From the NCBI GenBank assembly GCA_023091665.1, contig JALJCQ010000012.1, positions 868,001-932,000 of the forward strand: a stretch of 64,000 nt of DNA. Reading direction: 5' to 3'. The notes under the pieces were generated by a model. The model was not told where the DNA came from. It was given only the letters and a program-made list of their open reading frames with translations, and made no database searches. This DNA is from Pythium myriotylum (Eukaryota; Oomycota; Peronosporomycetes; Pythiales; Pythiaceae). Below, one piece after another: positions 9,863 through 20,767 of this stretch (within the stretch, counting starts at the first letter, position 1; each line of letters opens with the position of its first letter). The translations under genes were made by a program, and so were the position numbers.

Positions 9863-10929
9863 TTACAGCAGGATTGCACCGTTATCCTCAGTCTCCTGAA
9901 TGAGGAACGACACGAGGTCGCGGTATCCCTTCGCCATCTCGGCTGTAGCCTGTGAACTCTTCTCTAGCGATGCGGCGAGCGATACAAGGATCTGACGTTG
10001 CTCTTGTACTTCGAGCCCCTCGTCACTGACGCCCGCGACGGCCCCCGCGCTCTCGACCTGATTGCATTTGGCCACCTGCTGCTGGTACACTGCGACGAGG
10101 TCGTTGAAGCCCTTGGCCATGTCGGCTGCGGCCTTGGACCCTTGTTCCACTGACTTGGCGAGCGATTGCTGGCGCTCTCGCTCCTCTGGCGTGAGTTCTG
10201 ACGTTCGTTTACGAGGCCGCTTGGCTGCTGCAGTGGCCATGGACGTGTTCTCGCGAGACCGCTTCGCTGCCGCGTTCTGAAACGGTGCTGTTCCCGGACG
10301 CAGAGCAATGTTGGGTCCGGTTAGATCGACGGTGCCGCTGGCAGCTGCCGAGCCATTGTTGTAACTGGCGGCACCATTGGTCGTGGGGGTCGGGGCTGTC
10401 TTGTCCGCGGCCATCTCGCTCAGTAGCTGGCTGATGCGTTGCATACTGCGCGTGTCAATGACGCTCGTGGAGGCCGGAAGGTCACCAACAATGACAGCCA
10501 TCTTCTTGTAGAACGGCCACGGCAGCTTGCCCTTGAACGCGTGGACCTTGGGGCGGCGCGCCTTGATGTCGGACCACCAGTCATCCGACATGGCCTTGCC
10601 GTCGGCCTGGAAGCCCGGCTGCTCGGCGAGCCACTTGAGCTCGATGTACTCGCTGCGCAGGTTCTTGAACTTGACCGTCACCTGGCTCTCTGTCACACGA
10701 GGCACTCAGTTAGCGCGCTACTGGTCCTCCTTCGTGAGCAGCTCCGGGTGCGGGACCCACCGGTCCAGGGCGCCTCGCGCTTGAAGAAGCGGTTCATGGC
10801 GCGCGTGAGCTCGTCGCGCGCGTGCATCTTGAGCAGCACGCCCCCGGACGTGAGGTTCTGCGCATTGGAGCGGAAGTGGAGGTAGAGATCCAGCAGCAGC
10901 GTCGCCTCCGTCTCGTTGAACAGCACCAT
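9863..10929 (-). CDS. Myb/SANT-like DNA-binding protein
   Basis: Two exons, 10929-10761 and 10689-9863, joined by a 71-nt GT-AG intron with a GCTAAC branch-like site, give 331 residues and close exactly in frame. Residues ~1-110 form a Myb/SANT-like domain: an N-terminal acidic helix (TEATLLLDLY), then ESQVTVKFKNLRSEY, DDWWSDIKARRP and KLPWPFYKKM. A Ser/Thr/Ala-rich linker follows with two basic clusters (AAKRSREN, AAKRPRKRT) that look like nuclear localisation signals. The C-terminal half holds two similar helical segments (MAKGFNDLV and MAKGYRDLV), suggesting an internal duplication or coiled-coil. Such domains occur in plant and oomycete transcription factors and in the Myb-like partner proteins of PIF/Harbinger transposons. 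Nuclear DNA binding is inferred; the target is unknown. Confidence 0.75.
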
Positions 10930-11085
10930 GGTCCTGCGCGCCAGTCAAAAAAATCCGGATAAAATTCGCACGCAGCCAGAAGATGGAGGGGGCGAGCGAA
11001 CCGAGAGTGGACCACACCGAGAAATTTCTCGTAAGGAGTCAGTACATTTGGTTTGGAGAGGAGGGAAATTATAATCCATTCTATT

Positions 11086-13650
11086 CTAGCTGGAGGAGAG
11101 CGCGCGCAAGACCGCCGAGCAGGCCTCTGCGAGATCGGTGTCATTGTCGGCTTCGGCGTTTTCGCGAAGCTGCGAGAGCGTCTGGGTGAGCTGGCCTCCA
11201 CCGACGACAACTTGCAGTTCTTTCTCGACGACAAGGCTGGCGAGGATGGACAACAAAACATGCACTGCATCCATATCCTCCGCGTACAGAGGCCAGGAAG
11301 AGAGGGTCGTCTGCACGATGTGCTCGACCAGACCCTGGGACGAGGCTGCAGCTCGTGCGAAGATTGCTCTTATTCTCGTATCGGACCGGACAAGTTGGTC
11401 AAGAATGTTCATGGCGTGAACCTTGTTGGATGCACTGGCCTCGAGTAAGACGGTCACGAAGCGACGGATCCAATCGTACTCGTCCAGCTAGTGTGCCACG
11501 GTCTTCCGTCAGTACTGATCACAGCATATCACCTACGAAAATTGCAGGCTTACCGGATAGGAAGCGTCGCGACTGCATGAAAGCATGAGGCACCCTAACG
11601 CACTCAAATATCCGTCCCTCCCTTTACGGAAACCTCGAGCAAACGGATCCAGCAACGGCATCGATAGGGCTTCTGCATATGAAGAAATCGCGGGGCCAGC
11701 TCCCACAGCCAGTCTAGCTATACCGGATACGATCCGTTTCGCCGCGATCTGTTTTGGTAGAGATGCAAAATTGGTATCCTCTCCCCAGCTGACAGCACGA
11801 AAGAGACCCATACCTTGGAGTAGCGGTCAAGTTGCTTCACAGCCTTCAGCAGTGGTGCAACGGCTGCATCAACTGCATCAGCGAATGCTGTTTCGTCCAG
11901 GAATTTTCGAGCCGTAAAGAGCAAATCGCCATGGATGCGAGGGTCTGCAAGCTTCGCGATAACCGCAGAAATCGACTCAAGATGTGACTCGATAAGACCA
12001 TTTGCTCGAGCTGCGTAGTGAATATACACGAGAAAAGCCTCAACAAGAACATCTCGGATCGTCGAACACGTTGCTTTGATGGATCGTAGATCAGCCGCAT
12101 CCACCTTGAGTGTCTTCAGAGCGACCTGACAACCGAAAAGGTAACAACGTTAATGTGCTGTCCGAGATGAGATCAAATTCACTGCTGACTTTACCTGAAG
12201 TCGTGGCATAATCTCCTTCAGCAAATTAAAAAGGTCTTTCTCAAGACCAGTCGGCAATGCGTCGCGAAGGCCAACATCACGAATGCACTCGATCATTGCA
12301 AGACAACGCTCGAAGTCGGCCCTGCTCTCGAGCGAAAGCGACTGCACACTTCATAGAGGACATTTAAGTATCCACGTTTGCTCACAAGCAAATAGTGATT
12401 GGGGGAGGCGCTCACCATGACAGAAGTGTCTCGCAAACGGTTGACTGTTGCACATTCTCGTGCTTCAAATGGAACGCTGCACATATATGCGAAAGGTTGG
12501 AGATTACACCGAGTTGGCGACTACCATCGCCCATCCATCGCACAATTGACTCGGAGAAGGTAGAGAGAATCGCTCCACCCGGTAATTGCACAGAAGGTCG
12601 TTCTTTTTCGTCGCCATCCTCGCGTTGGAGGATATGGATGTTCGTGTGCTCATCGCTTGTTTCGCTTTCCGCAAATGTTGGCAAAGGGAGGAGTGCAAAT
12701 GCTGAAGCCATTGGTGGTGGCAGTCGAAGGTCGAACACGATTGCAATTGTTGAAAGCAACTCAGTTGCAACAGGATCTGTAATCGTATCATCGAATTCAG
12801 CCGTGAGCTGCATCAGGAGAGGAATGATGTCATCGTAGATAGCTTGATGGCTAGATGGGTGCGACTGGATTGCGACTGTGAGCTGCTCACAGGCGGGGCG
12901 GAAGAGGAAGTTCACCCGCTGAGTGAAGTCGTTCGGGTTGGAAGCTTCAGCCTTTGACAACCGCTTGAACATCCAATCGAGATCCCCTGCGACCTGGGAA
13001 GTGGCCTCGTGCTCTCCAAAGGACTCGAGCAAACGAGTTAATCCCATAATGGATACCATCTGCATTGAACCTCCGGTGACTTCGGTGACCACGTCTGCAA
13101 CATGCAAGGGTTGGTCCATACCTTCAACCCAACGAGGGCTTTCGTCCACAATGGATAGCGAAGCACTACTTGGAACGCAGCTCGAAAACGACCGACCACT
13201 GTTACCAGCGCCTCACGCTCGGTCGCGTATCGAATAGTCTAAATACGCAAAAATACGATGGACACATGACGATCATCGTCAGCGTCGCAGCTGGCTGCCT
13301 CTTTTGACATCTCCACGCACCAGCGAGGAGGCTGAAAGCAGTGAGCCAAGCTCGACCTCTTGCTCATCCTCGAGAACTAGCTCGTTTGGATCTGCTTGTT
13401 CACGCAGGACTTCCAATGCCGACTCCAGCTCAGTGAGCAGCTGCTGCACAAATGCACTTGTTGCCTCGAGGCCCACCGTGGTCGAGTGCACGCGCTGCTG
13501 CACAAACACTGAGTCAAGGATCAGTCAGCGACAGCTCGTCATAACAATGAGAGCGCCAATCCTATTACCTGCAATGCCCTGACCACGCGTGCGCAGGAGC
13601 TGCTGCGCGAGAGGCCGCGCGATCGCGGAGGGTGAGCCGGCCATCGCCAT
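11086..13650 (-). CDS. Conserved-looking alpha-solenoid (ARM/HEAT-like) protein, multi-exon
   Basis: Exons read on the minus strand: 13650-13569, 13508 to about 13321, an exon ending at 12416 (start unresolved, between about 13210 and 13150), 12348-12195, 12125-11814, 11748-11554 and 11487-11086. The last five chain in frame through GT-AG introns of 64-70 nt. The junction of the second and third exons could not be closed in frame, so the first two exons may be misjoined or belong to another transcript. The predicted ~700 residues are almost entirely helical with leucine-rich amphipathic repeats, no signal peptide and no membrane segment, as in ARM/HEAT scaffolds such as proteasome-assembly or karyopherin-like proteins. 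I do not recognise the family. It is divergent from TBP, with 237 bp between start codons. Confidence 0.6.
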
Positions 13651-13887
13651 CGATTGCCTTTCTTGGCGCGTCACCAACAGTGTTATCAACAAGTTACCAA
13701 CACGTTGGATGGCTCACCATCCAGAAGTCACTCTAAATCAGTGGATAATTCCAGTATTAGGCCGAATTCGTTTGCTAATACACTGAATTAGTATGATTTG
13801 TGCCGTTACCAACAGGATAGGAACCGCCTCTGATAGCGCCAACCAGCACACACCTCTCCGGGACCAGCGTCCTCATCACCGGCCATC

Positions 13888-15050
13888 ATGTCGACCGGCG
13901 CCGCGACTCGCTCCCGCGCCGTCAAGGAGCGCCAACTGGCGCTCGTCGAGGACCCTGGCAACGAGCTCCAGCGGCTGCCCGACCGCGAGATCCAGCTGGA
14001 TGACGACTGGGAGGAAAAGCTCAATCTGCAGGTCAAGATCATGTAAGTGGCGAGTAGAGCTGCTCAGTCGCTGTGGCGCTCACGCGCGTCTGGGAACCAC
14101 AGGAACGTCGTCGGCACAGTGGACCTCAAGACACCGCTCGAGCTCAAGACCATCGCGCTGCATGCGCGCAATGCCGAGTACAACCCAAAGGTGCGAGTGC
14201 CGAGCCGAGTCGGGTTGCGCGATGATGGATGGACTCACAGGGTGTTGTGTATAGCGATTCTCCGCGGTCATCATGCGCCTCCGCGACCCGAAGACCACCG
14301 CATTAATATTTGGCTCTGGGAAGGTATGAGCGCGGTTGATGGGGATGTTTTGAGATTCGGCAGACAGCTCACGTCCGCGTTGACGGCAGATTGTCATCAC
14401 AGGAGGCACAAGCGAGGAGAGCTGCCGATTAGCAGCGCGCAAGTTCACTCGCGTCATCCAAGTGCGTGTGGCCTACATGCAAGCGTTTGATTTCGTTTCA
14501 AGGCGTTCTCACATCGCGTCACGTCTGTAGAAACTCAATTTCCCTGCCCACTTCACCGAGTTCAAAGTGCGCAACGTCATGGGCACGTGCGACGTTCGTT
14601 TCCCGATCCGACTTGAAGGTCTTCTCAACGACCACGCTCGTTTCTGTAGTGTGAGTAGCGCAGCCTCAGTGTGCTCCGTACCCAGTCTTTCTAATCTCGC
14701 CTTCTCCGGTCGCTTAGTACGAACCGGAGCTCTTCCCAGGTCTCATTTACAAACTCGTCGAGCCCAAGTTAACACTGCTGATCTTCGTCTCTGGGAAAAT
14801 CGTGCTTTGTGGAGCAAGAGTACGTGGTCCCTTTGAGCTTGTCTACATTTCCCTCTTTCCGAGTCGCTGACGTGGTGGCTTCCCCTTTCAGGACTCGAGC
14901 CATCTGCATCAAGCCATCGACAAGATGTACCCAGTGTTGCTCCAATATCGCAAGATGACGGCGCCGCCGTCGTTGGTGACAGGGAAACCTGGCTACGAAG
15001 AGGCCGAGGACCTGCCCGTGGAGCGTTTAGAGCCGAGCGCCGTTGTATAA
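13888..15050 (+). CDS. TBP: TATA-box-binding protein (TBP) or close TBP-like factor
   Basis: Seven exons (13888-14042, 14103-14190, 14255-14323, 14390-14461, 14531-14650, 14718-14819, 14892-15050) with GT-AG introns of 60-72 nt give 254 residues in one unbroken frame. An acidic N-terminal ~50 residues precede the two symmetrical TBP repeats. Repeat 1 has [43 protein letters not shown] and [12 protein letters not shown]. Repeat 2 has [32 protein letters not shown] and [18 protein letters not shown] binds the minor groove of promoters and nucleates initiation by all three nuclear polymerases. Substitutions against canonical TBP (NVVGTVDL for NIVSTVNL, a diverged stretch after GAR) mean it could be a TBP paralogue; there is an extra ~30-residue C-terminal tail. 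ADAT3 follows 90 bp downstream on the same strand. Confidence 0.9.
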
Positions 15051-15140
15051 CCCCTCATAGGAAGCTGTAACTCGTAATAGTCCAAACCACCTCTCATCTC
15101 CGACTTCAAGGTGCCGTTACGTAGCAGTTAGGAACTGATC

Positions 15141-16145
15141 ATGGCCTCGGCGGCGGAATCGCTGGAGGAGATCGTCGCGCTGGACGACGCCGGCGAGCGC
15201 GCCGACGAGCAGCAGTCGTTCCACGCGCTCACGTTCCCGGCCAAGCATGGCGCGCTCGCCATCAAGCGGCTCACGGCGGCGTTCGGCAGCCTCGCGGACA
15301 TGGGCTTCGCGCACCTCAAGCGCATGAAGAAGAGCGACGCGCAGCGTGGCCAGCTCGTCGCGCTCGTCGTGCCCGTCGCGGCGGCCGGCGAGCCGTCTCA
15401 GCTGTCGGAAGAGCTGGCCGCCGAGCTGCAGAGCGAATTCGACGGCTCGCTGAGCGTCGTGGATGTGCTCAAGCGTGGCCCCAAGACGCGCGAGGCCTGG
15501 GAGGTTCACACCAAGGCCTGGCCGCTGATCTTCCACGCGAGCGTCGCACCGGAAGGCCTCGTGGAGCCCATCACGGACCAAGAGGCGAAGGGAATGGGAC
15601 AGATGCTGCGCTTGGCCATCGCAAGCGGAGAGCGAAGGGCGACAGAAAGCGAGGCATTTTGCTGCTCGAGAGGGTGCGTCATCGCCGACCCCAGCGGCTC
15701 GGCAGACGGCTCAGGCTACGCTGTGGTGGCCGATTCGCAGGACAGGTACCAACAAAGTGAATACGGCTTCCACACGCTATTTCATCCAGTGATGGTGGCC
15801 ATCGACGGCGTCGCGGCAAGAGATCGCGAGCGAGGCGGTGACGCCGGGCCTTCCAAGAAGCACAGACGGACGGATCCACCACAGCAAGCGGAGACGAGAG
15901 ACGAAGAGGAGCCAGCGGTGGAGTCGTACCTGTGCACAGGTTACGACGTGTTCGTAGACATCGAGCCGTGCGTCATGTGTGCGATGGCGCTGGTCCACAG
16001 CCGTGCACGCCGTGTTGTCTTCGCAAAACTCAACGCAACGGACGGCGCGTTAGCAAGCGTCCACCGTCTGCACACAATCAAGTCGCTCAACCATCGCTAC
16101 CGTGTCTTTCGCCTGCCGGTGGAGAAGATCGAGAATGCAGTGTGA
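15141..16145 (+). CDS. ADAT3: tRNA-specific adenosine deaminase subunit ADAT3 (TAD3)
   Basis: A single exon of 334 residues. The C-terminal half is a cytidine-deaminase-like fold: HPVMVAID (zinc-binding His with Val where active deaminases have Glu, as in yeast Tad3) and EPCVMCAMALVHSR (the two zinc-binding Cys), then RRVVFA. The N-terminal ~130 residues form the ADAT3-specific domain that presents tRNA. In this family ADAT3 is the non-catalytic partner of ADAT2; together they convert adenosine 34 to inosine in tRNA anticodons. An acidic and basic insert (residues ~235-265, KKHRRTDPPQQ) interrupts the deaminase core between the His and Cys motifs. The stop lies 160 bp from the convergent kinase gene. 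Confidence 0.9.
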   Translation: MASAAESLEEIVALDDAGERADEQQSFHALTFPAKHGALAIKRLTAAFGSLADMGFAHLKRMKKSDAQRGQLVALVVPVAAAGEPSQLSEELAAELQSEFDGSLSVVDVLKRGPKTREAWEVHTKAWPLIFHASVAPEGLVEPITDQEAKGMGQMLRLAIASGERRATESEAFCCSRGCVIADPSGSADGSGYAVVADSQDRYQQSEYGFHTLFHPVMVAIDGVAARDRERGGDAGPSKKHRRTDPPQQAETRDEEEPAVESYLCTGYDVFVDIEPCVMCAMALVHSRARRVVFAKLNATDGALASVHRLHTIKSLNHRYRVFRLPVEKIENAV

Positions 16146-16305
16146 AAATGGGAGACTTTATTTTGTTTAGAGCAGCATTGCATTAAATAAATGCAGGTAG
16201 AAAGGTGAAAGCAAGAAGAGAGCAATGGAGGGAGTGGAGCTTCACAGCGCACGGACGCGGCACAGGACTGGAAGAGAGAGAGAAGAAAAAGGAGAAGAGG
16301 CGGGC

Positions 16306-19130
16306 TTACCGCTGCGGAGCAAAATCCTTGGCCATGGCCTCTAGCCGCGGGATGATCTCGTTAAAGAGTGGCCGCTGGTCTTGCTTCTTGGTCCAGCAAT
16401 CTTCGAGCAGGTGGGCAAGCGCCGCCGGCGTGCCATCCGGGACGGTTGGTCGCAGGTTTCCACAGGCCACGCCGTTCATGATATCGCTCGAACCCAGGTC
16501 TGGGTACGGCTCGCCCCACACGAGCGCCTCCCACACGATGATCGAGAAGCTGTACACGTCGCAGGGTGTGCCGTACTTCTCGCCTCGCAGCACCTCTGGT
16601 GCGACCCAGAGCGGGCTACCGCAGATTGACATGGTCTTGCCCACGTCACGGAACTTCGAGAGCCCGAAGTCAGCGATCTTCGTGCGCATCTTGTCGTCCA
16701 ACAAGATGTTTTGCGACTTGAGGTCACGGTGGATCACGATCGGATTGTGGTTGTGGAGGTAAGCGAGACCTTTGGCCATGTCGAACGCGATGTTGTACGC
16801 AAGCCTCAGCTGTTGGGCTGGCTCGGGACGCGGCAACTTGTGGTAGATGTCGAAGAAACTGCCATTTGCGAGTAACTCGGTTACTAGCAGCAGCGTGGGC
16901 GGCTTGGAGCACGAGCCCATGAAGAGCACAATATTCGGATGATGGAGGCCCTTCATGATCATGCACTCTTTCTCGAACTCGGTCAGCGTGTTCTTGGGTA
17001 CACCGCTGACATGAAGCTTCTTGATCGCGACGGGTGTGCCAAAATAGCTACCCTTGTAGACCACGCCGAAGACACCACGGCCGATTGCCCCTTCGATAAT
17101 GAGATCCTCCTCGCGGATCGATAGCCCATCAGTCTCCATTAGAAGCGTCTTGCTGTTAACGAGCTTGCGGTCTGGGTAGATGATGTGGTCTTCCCACTTC
17201 TCGTCGCCAACGTGTTTGGTGAGAACGGTCTGGAGAGTAGAAATGATGACCGAGAACGACGGACGCGCCATTTCCTCCTGGCTCCAGCAGCGGTTCATGA
17301 GCGCGTGGAGGTCCTGCATCTCTGTGCCGCCCTGAACCTCGAGGTTGAAGAAGTCGGTCGGGCGCTTACCTGCTTGGACAACAAACGGCACAGCGTCGAT
17401 CGAGATGCTGTGATAGGGGATCGAGCGGCTCAGAATCTCAAAGAGCACGACACCGAAACTGTATACATCTGATTTCTCCGAGTGGGGTTCGCCCTTGAAC
17501 ACCTCCGGCGCAATCCAGATGCTTGAGCCCACGAACGCTCGGCTCGGCGCTGAGGCTTTGTCATTCTCATCGCGAAAGGCCTTGAGCTTGGAGAGTCCAA
17601 AGTCAGAAACCTTGCAACGCCAGTCTGCGTCGATCAAGAGGTTGACCGACTTGAAGTCGCGATGCAAGATAGGAGGTGTGCTCGTGTGGAGGAAGTGCAT
17701 ACCACGAGAAGCGTCGACCATCATACGCAGCAGCAATGACCAGTCGATCTTCAGGTCATCAGCATGGATCACGCTGTAGACGCTACCCTTGGGGCAAAGT
17801 TCCATGACGAGACCGACGAACTCTGGATGAACCATAACGCCCATGAACATGACCACGTTCGGGTGGCGCAGCTGCGCCATGACGCTTGCTTCCGAGCCGA
17901 AGCTCGTCACGATCGACTTGGTATCGCCTTGTAGAGTGATCTTCTTCACTGCCACCTTCGTCTCTTTCCATGATGCAGCGTACACGCAACCGAACGTGCC
18001 CTGGCCCAACTCTTCCTTGACAAGCACATCTTTGGGATCGATGTGGGTGTTAGCGCTAAGGATACCAGCGGACACGTTCTCGTTGGTCTGGTTCTCGGCC
18101 GCACCACCGCTAAACCAACCCGTCATCTCCATGGTCATCTGCACCATCACATTCTCCTGGGCAAGTCGCTCCGTCAGAACGAAATCCCGACGCTCTTCGT
18201 ACTCCCAGTTCCACGCCAAGAAAGCCATCAAGATCGAGTAAAGAACCGTGGCGGCACTGAGCGTCCCCGGTGCACTGAGGGTTTCTCCACGTGAACTCTC
18301 TTCCGACATATACCGCACCCACGCGAGGATGATGAAGAAGGTACTTGAGCTCATGAGCACTACCATCGCCTCGAGGAACGTGAGTCCCGTAGAACTCGTG
18401 ATACCTAGAGCAAAGATGAACTGCACCCAGACGTTTCGCTCGCTCACTTCTGTTCCAGCCGCTGTCGTATCGAGCAGCGCGCTGATCTGACCGATGAGAC
18501 AGACAAGCATGAGTCGCTTCAAGTGTGCTTGAAAGAACGCGCGGAACGACATAACCAGCAGACCCATGCACATGACAATGCCTGAAGAATGCGTCAGTGA
18601 GAATAAACAAATGTTCTCCACCGCTCGAACGCACCTGGGAAGATCATGACGAGTGGCATCTTGGTCCACTTATTGGTAGCGTCTTTCGACTTGAAGCTGA
18701 CCTGCATGATTACAAGCAGCGGGATGAAGAAAGCCGTGAAGCCGGCGCCAAAGCGGAGGCGCGTCTGGTACTTGACCGCACGTGCGAGGATGAAACGCTG
18801 CTCCATCTCGCGGTTTGAGAACCGCAGCGACGTGAACGAAATGTTGATGTCCTCTTGCTTAGTCAGCTTCTTGTCCCCTTTCTGGGTCTTGGTCCGATTG
18901 AAAAAGTTCATCTTGAGGTCCTGCGCGCTTGCCCCCATGAGGCCAACGCGGGTCTTTCTCGGCGAGCCTGAACCACCGCCGCTATGCTTGCTTCCGATGG
19001 CGGTGTCATCGACACGGTCTTCCGGGATTGCATGAACGGGGCTAAGCTGCTTGGGAATTACTTTGGACATCCGTGGGGGAGCGTCGGACATCCTCGAATG
19101 TCCCGTCCCGAAAACCTGGAATGGAAACAT
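16306..19130 (-). CDS. Tandem-kinase TKL protein with N-terminal multi-pass membrane region
   Basis: Two exons (19130-18635 and 18581-16306) with a 53-nt intron give 923 residues. A second in-frame ATG at 19091 may be the real start. After a basic Ser/Gly-rich N-terminus come about five or six hydrophobic segments (residues ~125-320), so the protein should sit in a membrane with both kinases in the cytosol. Kinase 1 has GQGTFG (~358), VAVKK, HRDFKSVNLL (~472) and DFGLSK (~493). Kinase 2 has GRGVFG (~665), VAIKK, HRDLKSQNILL (~781) and DFGLSK (~800). Both carry the Lys, HRD Asp, Asn and DFG Asp needed for activity. The sequence pattern is of the tyrosine-kinase-like (TKL) group, expanded in oomycetes. 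Ligand and substrates are unknown. Confidence 0.88.
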
Positions 19131-19606
19131 GCGGCGGCGTCAAGGCGCCCCCTTCAAATATCCTCTTTCTCACACCAACTGCGCCGGGAATAGCCCGCCC
19201 CGAGGCAAGAAATGCAGGCGAGGGCTCTCAGAGGAGAGTGAACCACTGCAGTAAGGGAAGCTAACGACCGCCAGGACGATTGTCCGAGGGTGAGGAACGA
19301 AGAGGCGCCCCCCCGCGATTGGCCCAAAACGAATTGTGGGGTATTAATACGCCCGACCACGGGCTCTTATGATCATGCCCAGCTGCAACGACGCGTCGGT
19401 CAGCCGTTATCTCAAGATAGCGAATCGTTGTGTCATGAGAGCTTTCCACCGGCCTGCATGAGGTGAAGACGAGGTTCCAAATTGATTCGAACCGATTGAT
19501 TGGATATTTGGAAAAGTAGAACTCGACATCAACCAATCATACGCTTCGAAATCCGTGTTGGTGAGAGGGAGCAGATCCTCTGTATTTGGTTGACCCAAGC
19601 GAACTT
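19131..19606. other. Intergenic region between two minus-strand genes
   Basis: No gene seen. An ATTGG (CCAAT box on the minus strand) at 19318-19322 lies ~190-230 bp upstream of the kinase start codons and is a plausible promoter element for that gene. Confidence 0.4.
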
Positions 19607-20641
19607 CTATTGCTCAAATACCGGATTAGGAGTCTTCAATGTGTCATCACTCGAGTTTACAGACGGCTTGGCTGGCGGATCGATTGGGTCAAGTGTAAAC
19701 TGACCAAACGCACCGCTGCGGAACATGCGCAGTACGTACTCGGATGCAAGTTGTCGCTGCACGTCAGGTTCCTTGCCATGGGCGCTGCAATACCGCATCG
19801 CGTGGTCGAGCAAAACGTTGATATCGTCAGTCGGCTCGGAGAGTTTGAGTGCGTCGACGTAGCGCGTTGAGCGTAACTGATTGAGCTTGAACAGCATGTA
19901 GTCAGCGATGACATCTTTGCCGATTACATCGTCCTTGATTGCACCAGTCAGCGCTAGTCGCATTCCAGTCTCAGCGGACTCGACGTTGGGCAACATAACA
20001 CCAGGAGTGTCGACCACGTAGATGGCTGGCTTCTCGTTCACCTATCCACAGCATATCAGCTATCTCCTGGCACACAGAGGGCTGGCCCGCAAAAATGCAC
20101 GGGTGCGTACCTTGATGATATCGTTGCGAACGGTTACCCCCGGTGTTGGACCAACGGCCGCTCGTTTCTTACCCTTGGAGAGCTTTTGCGACGACGACAG
20201 GCGCCGAAACTCGTTGATGATGGACGATTTGCCGACGTTCGGAATGCCGACGACCATGATCATCGTGCCGGCCGTCTTCTTGAACTGCGCGCCACTCGTG
20301 GTGTTGCACCATTGGAGAATGGCCGGCACTTTGCGGCCTTTGGTCACCGACGTGAAGAGGCAGTCGGCGTTGAGCGTGCGGCAGTGGTCCTCTATCCGCT
20401 TTTGCATGTTGGAGTTGGCGAGATCGCTCTTGTTGAAGACGATCAGCCGCGGCTTGGACTTGCCGAAGGTCTCATCTAGGATGGGGTTGGCCGAGCTCCA
20501 CGGGATGCGCGCGTCGCGCACCTCGATGAGCACGTCCACGGCGTCGAGCTGCGTGATCATTTGGCGCCGCGCGAGCGCCATGTGGCCGGGGAACCAGTTG
20601 ATCTTGGCCGGGTACAGGAACTTGGATCGGAACGCGCTCAT
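19607..20641 (-). CDS. MTG1: Circularly permuted ribosome-biogenesis GTPase, MTG1 type
   Basis: Two exons (20641-20111 and 20041-19607) with a 69-nt intron give 321 residues, close to the usual ~330 for MTG1. The GTPase motifs are in permuted order: G4 NKSD at 70-73, G1 GIPNVGKSS at 132-140, a G2-region PTPGVT near 165-170, and G3 DTPG at 188-191. The start WFPGHMALARRQM matches the YlqF/MTG1 N-terminus. These GTPases act in assembly of the large ribosomal subunit, in mitochondria for MTG1. An obvious presequence is lacking from this start, so an organellar location is inferred from the family. Two CCAAT boxes (20718-20722 and 20749-20753) lie just upstream. Confidence 0.88.
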
Positions 20642-20767
20642 CGTTCTTGGCGGTCGCCGGAGCTCTTGACGAGTCCGGAAATGCGGAACGTCCAACAGAA
20701 TGGGGATGTGTAAATAGCCAATCAAAAGGTGAGAAAAATGTATTTTGTCCAATCGTGGGGAGGAACT

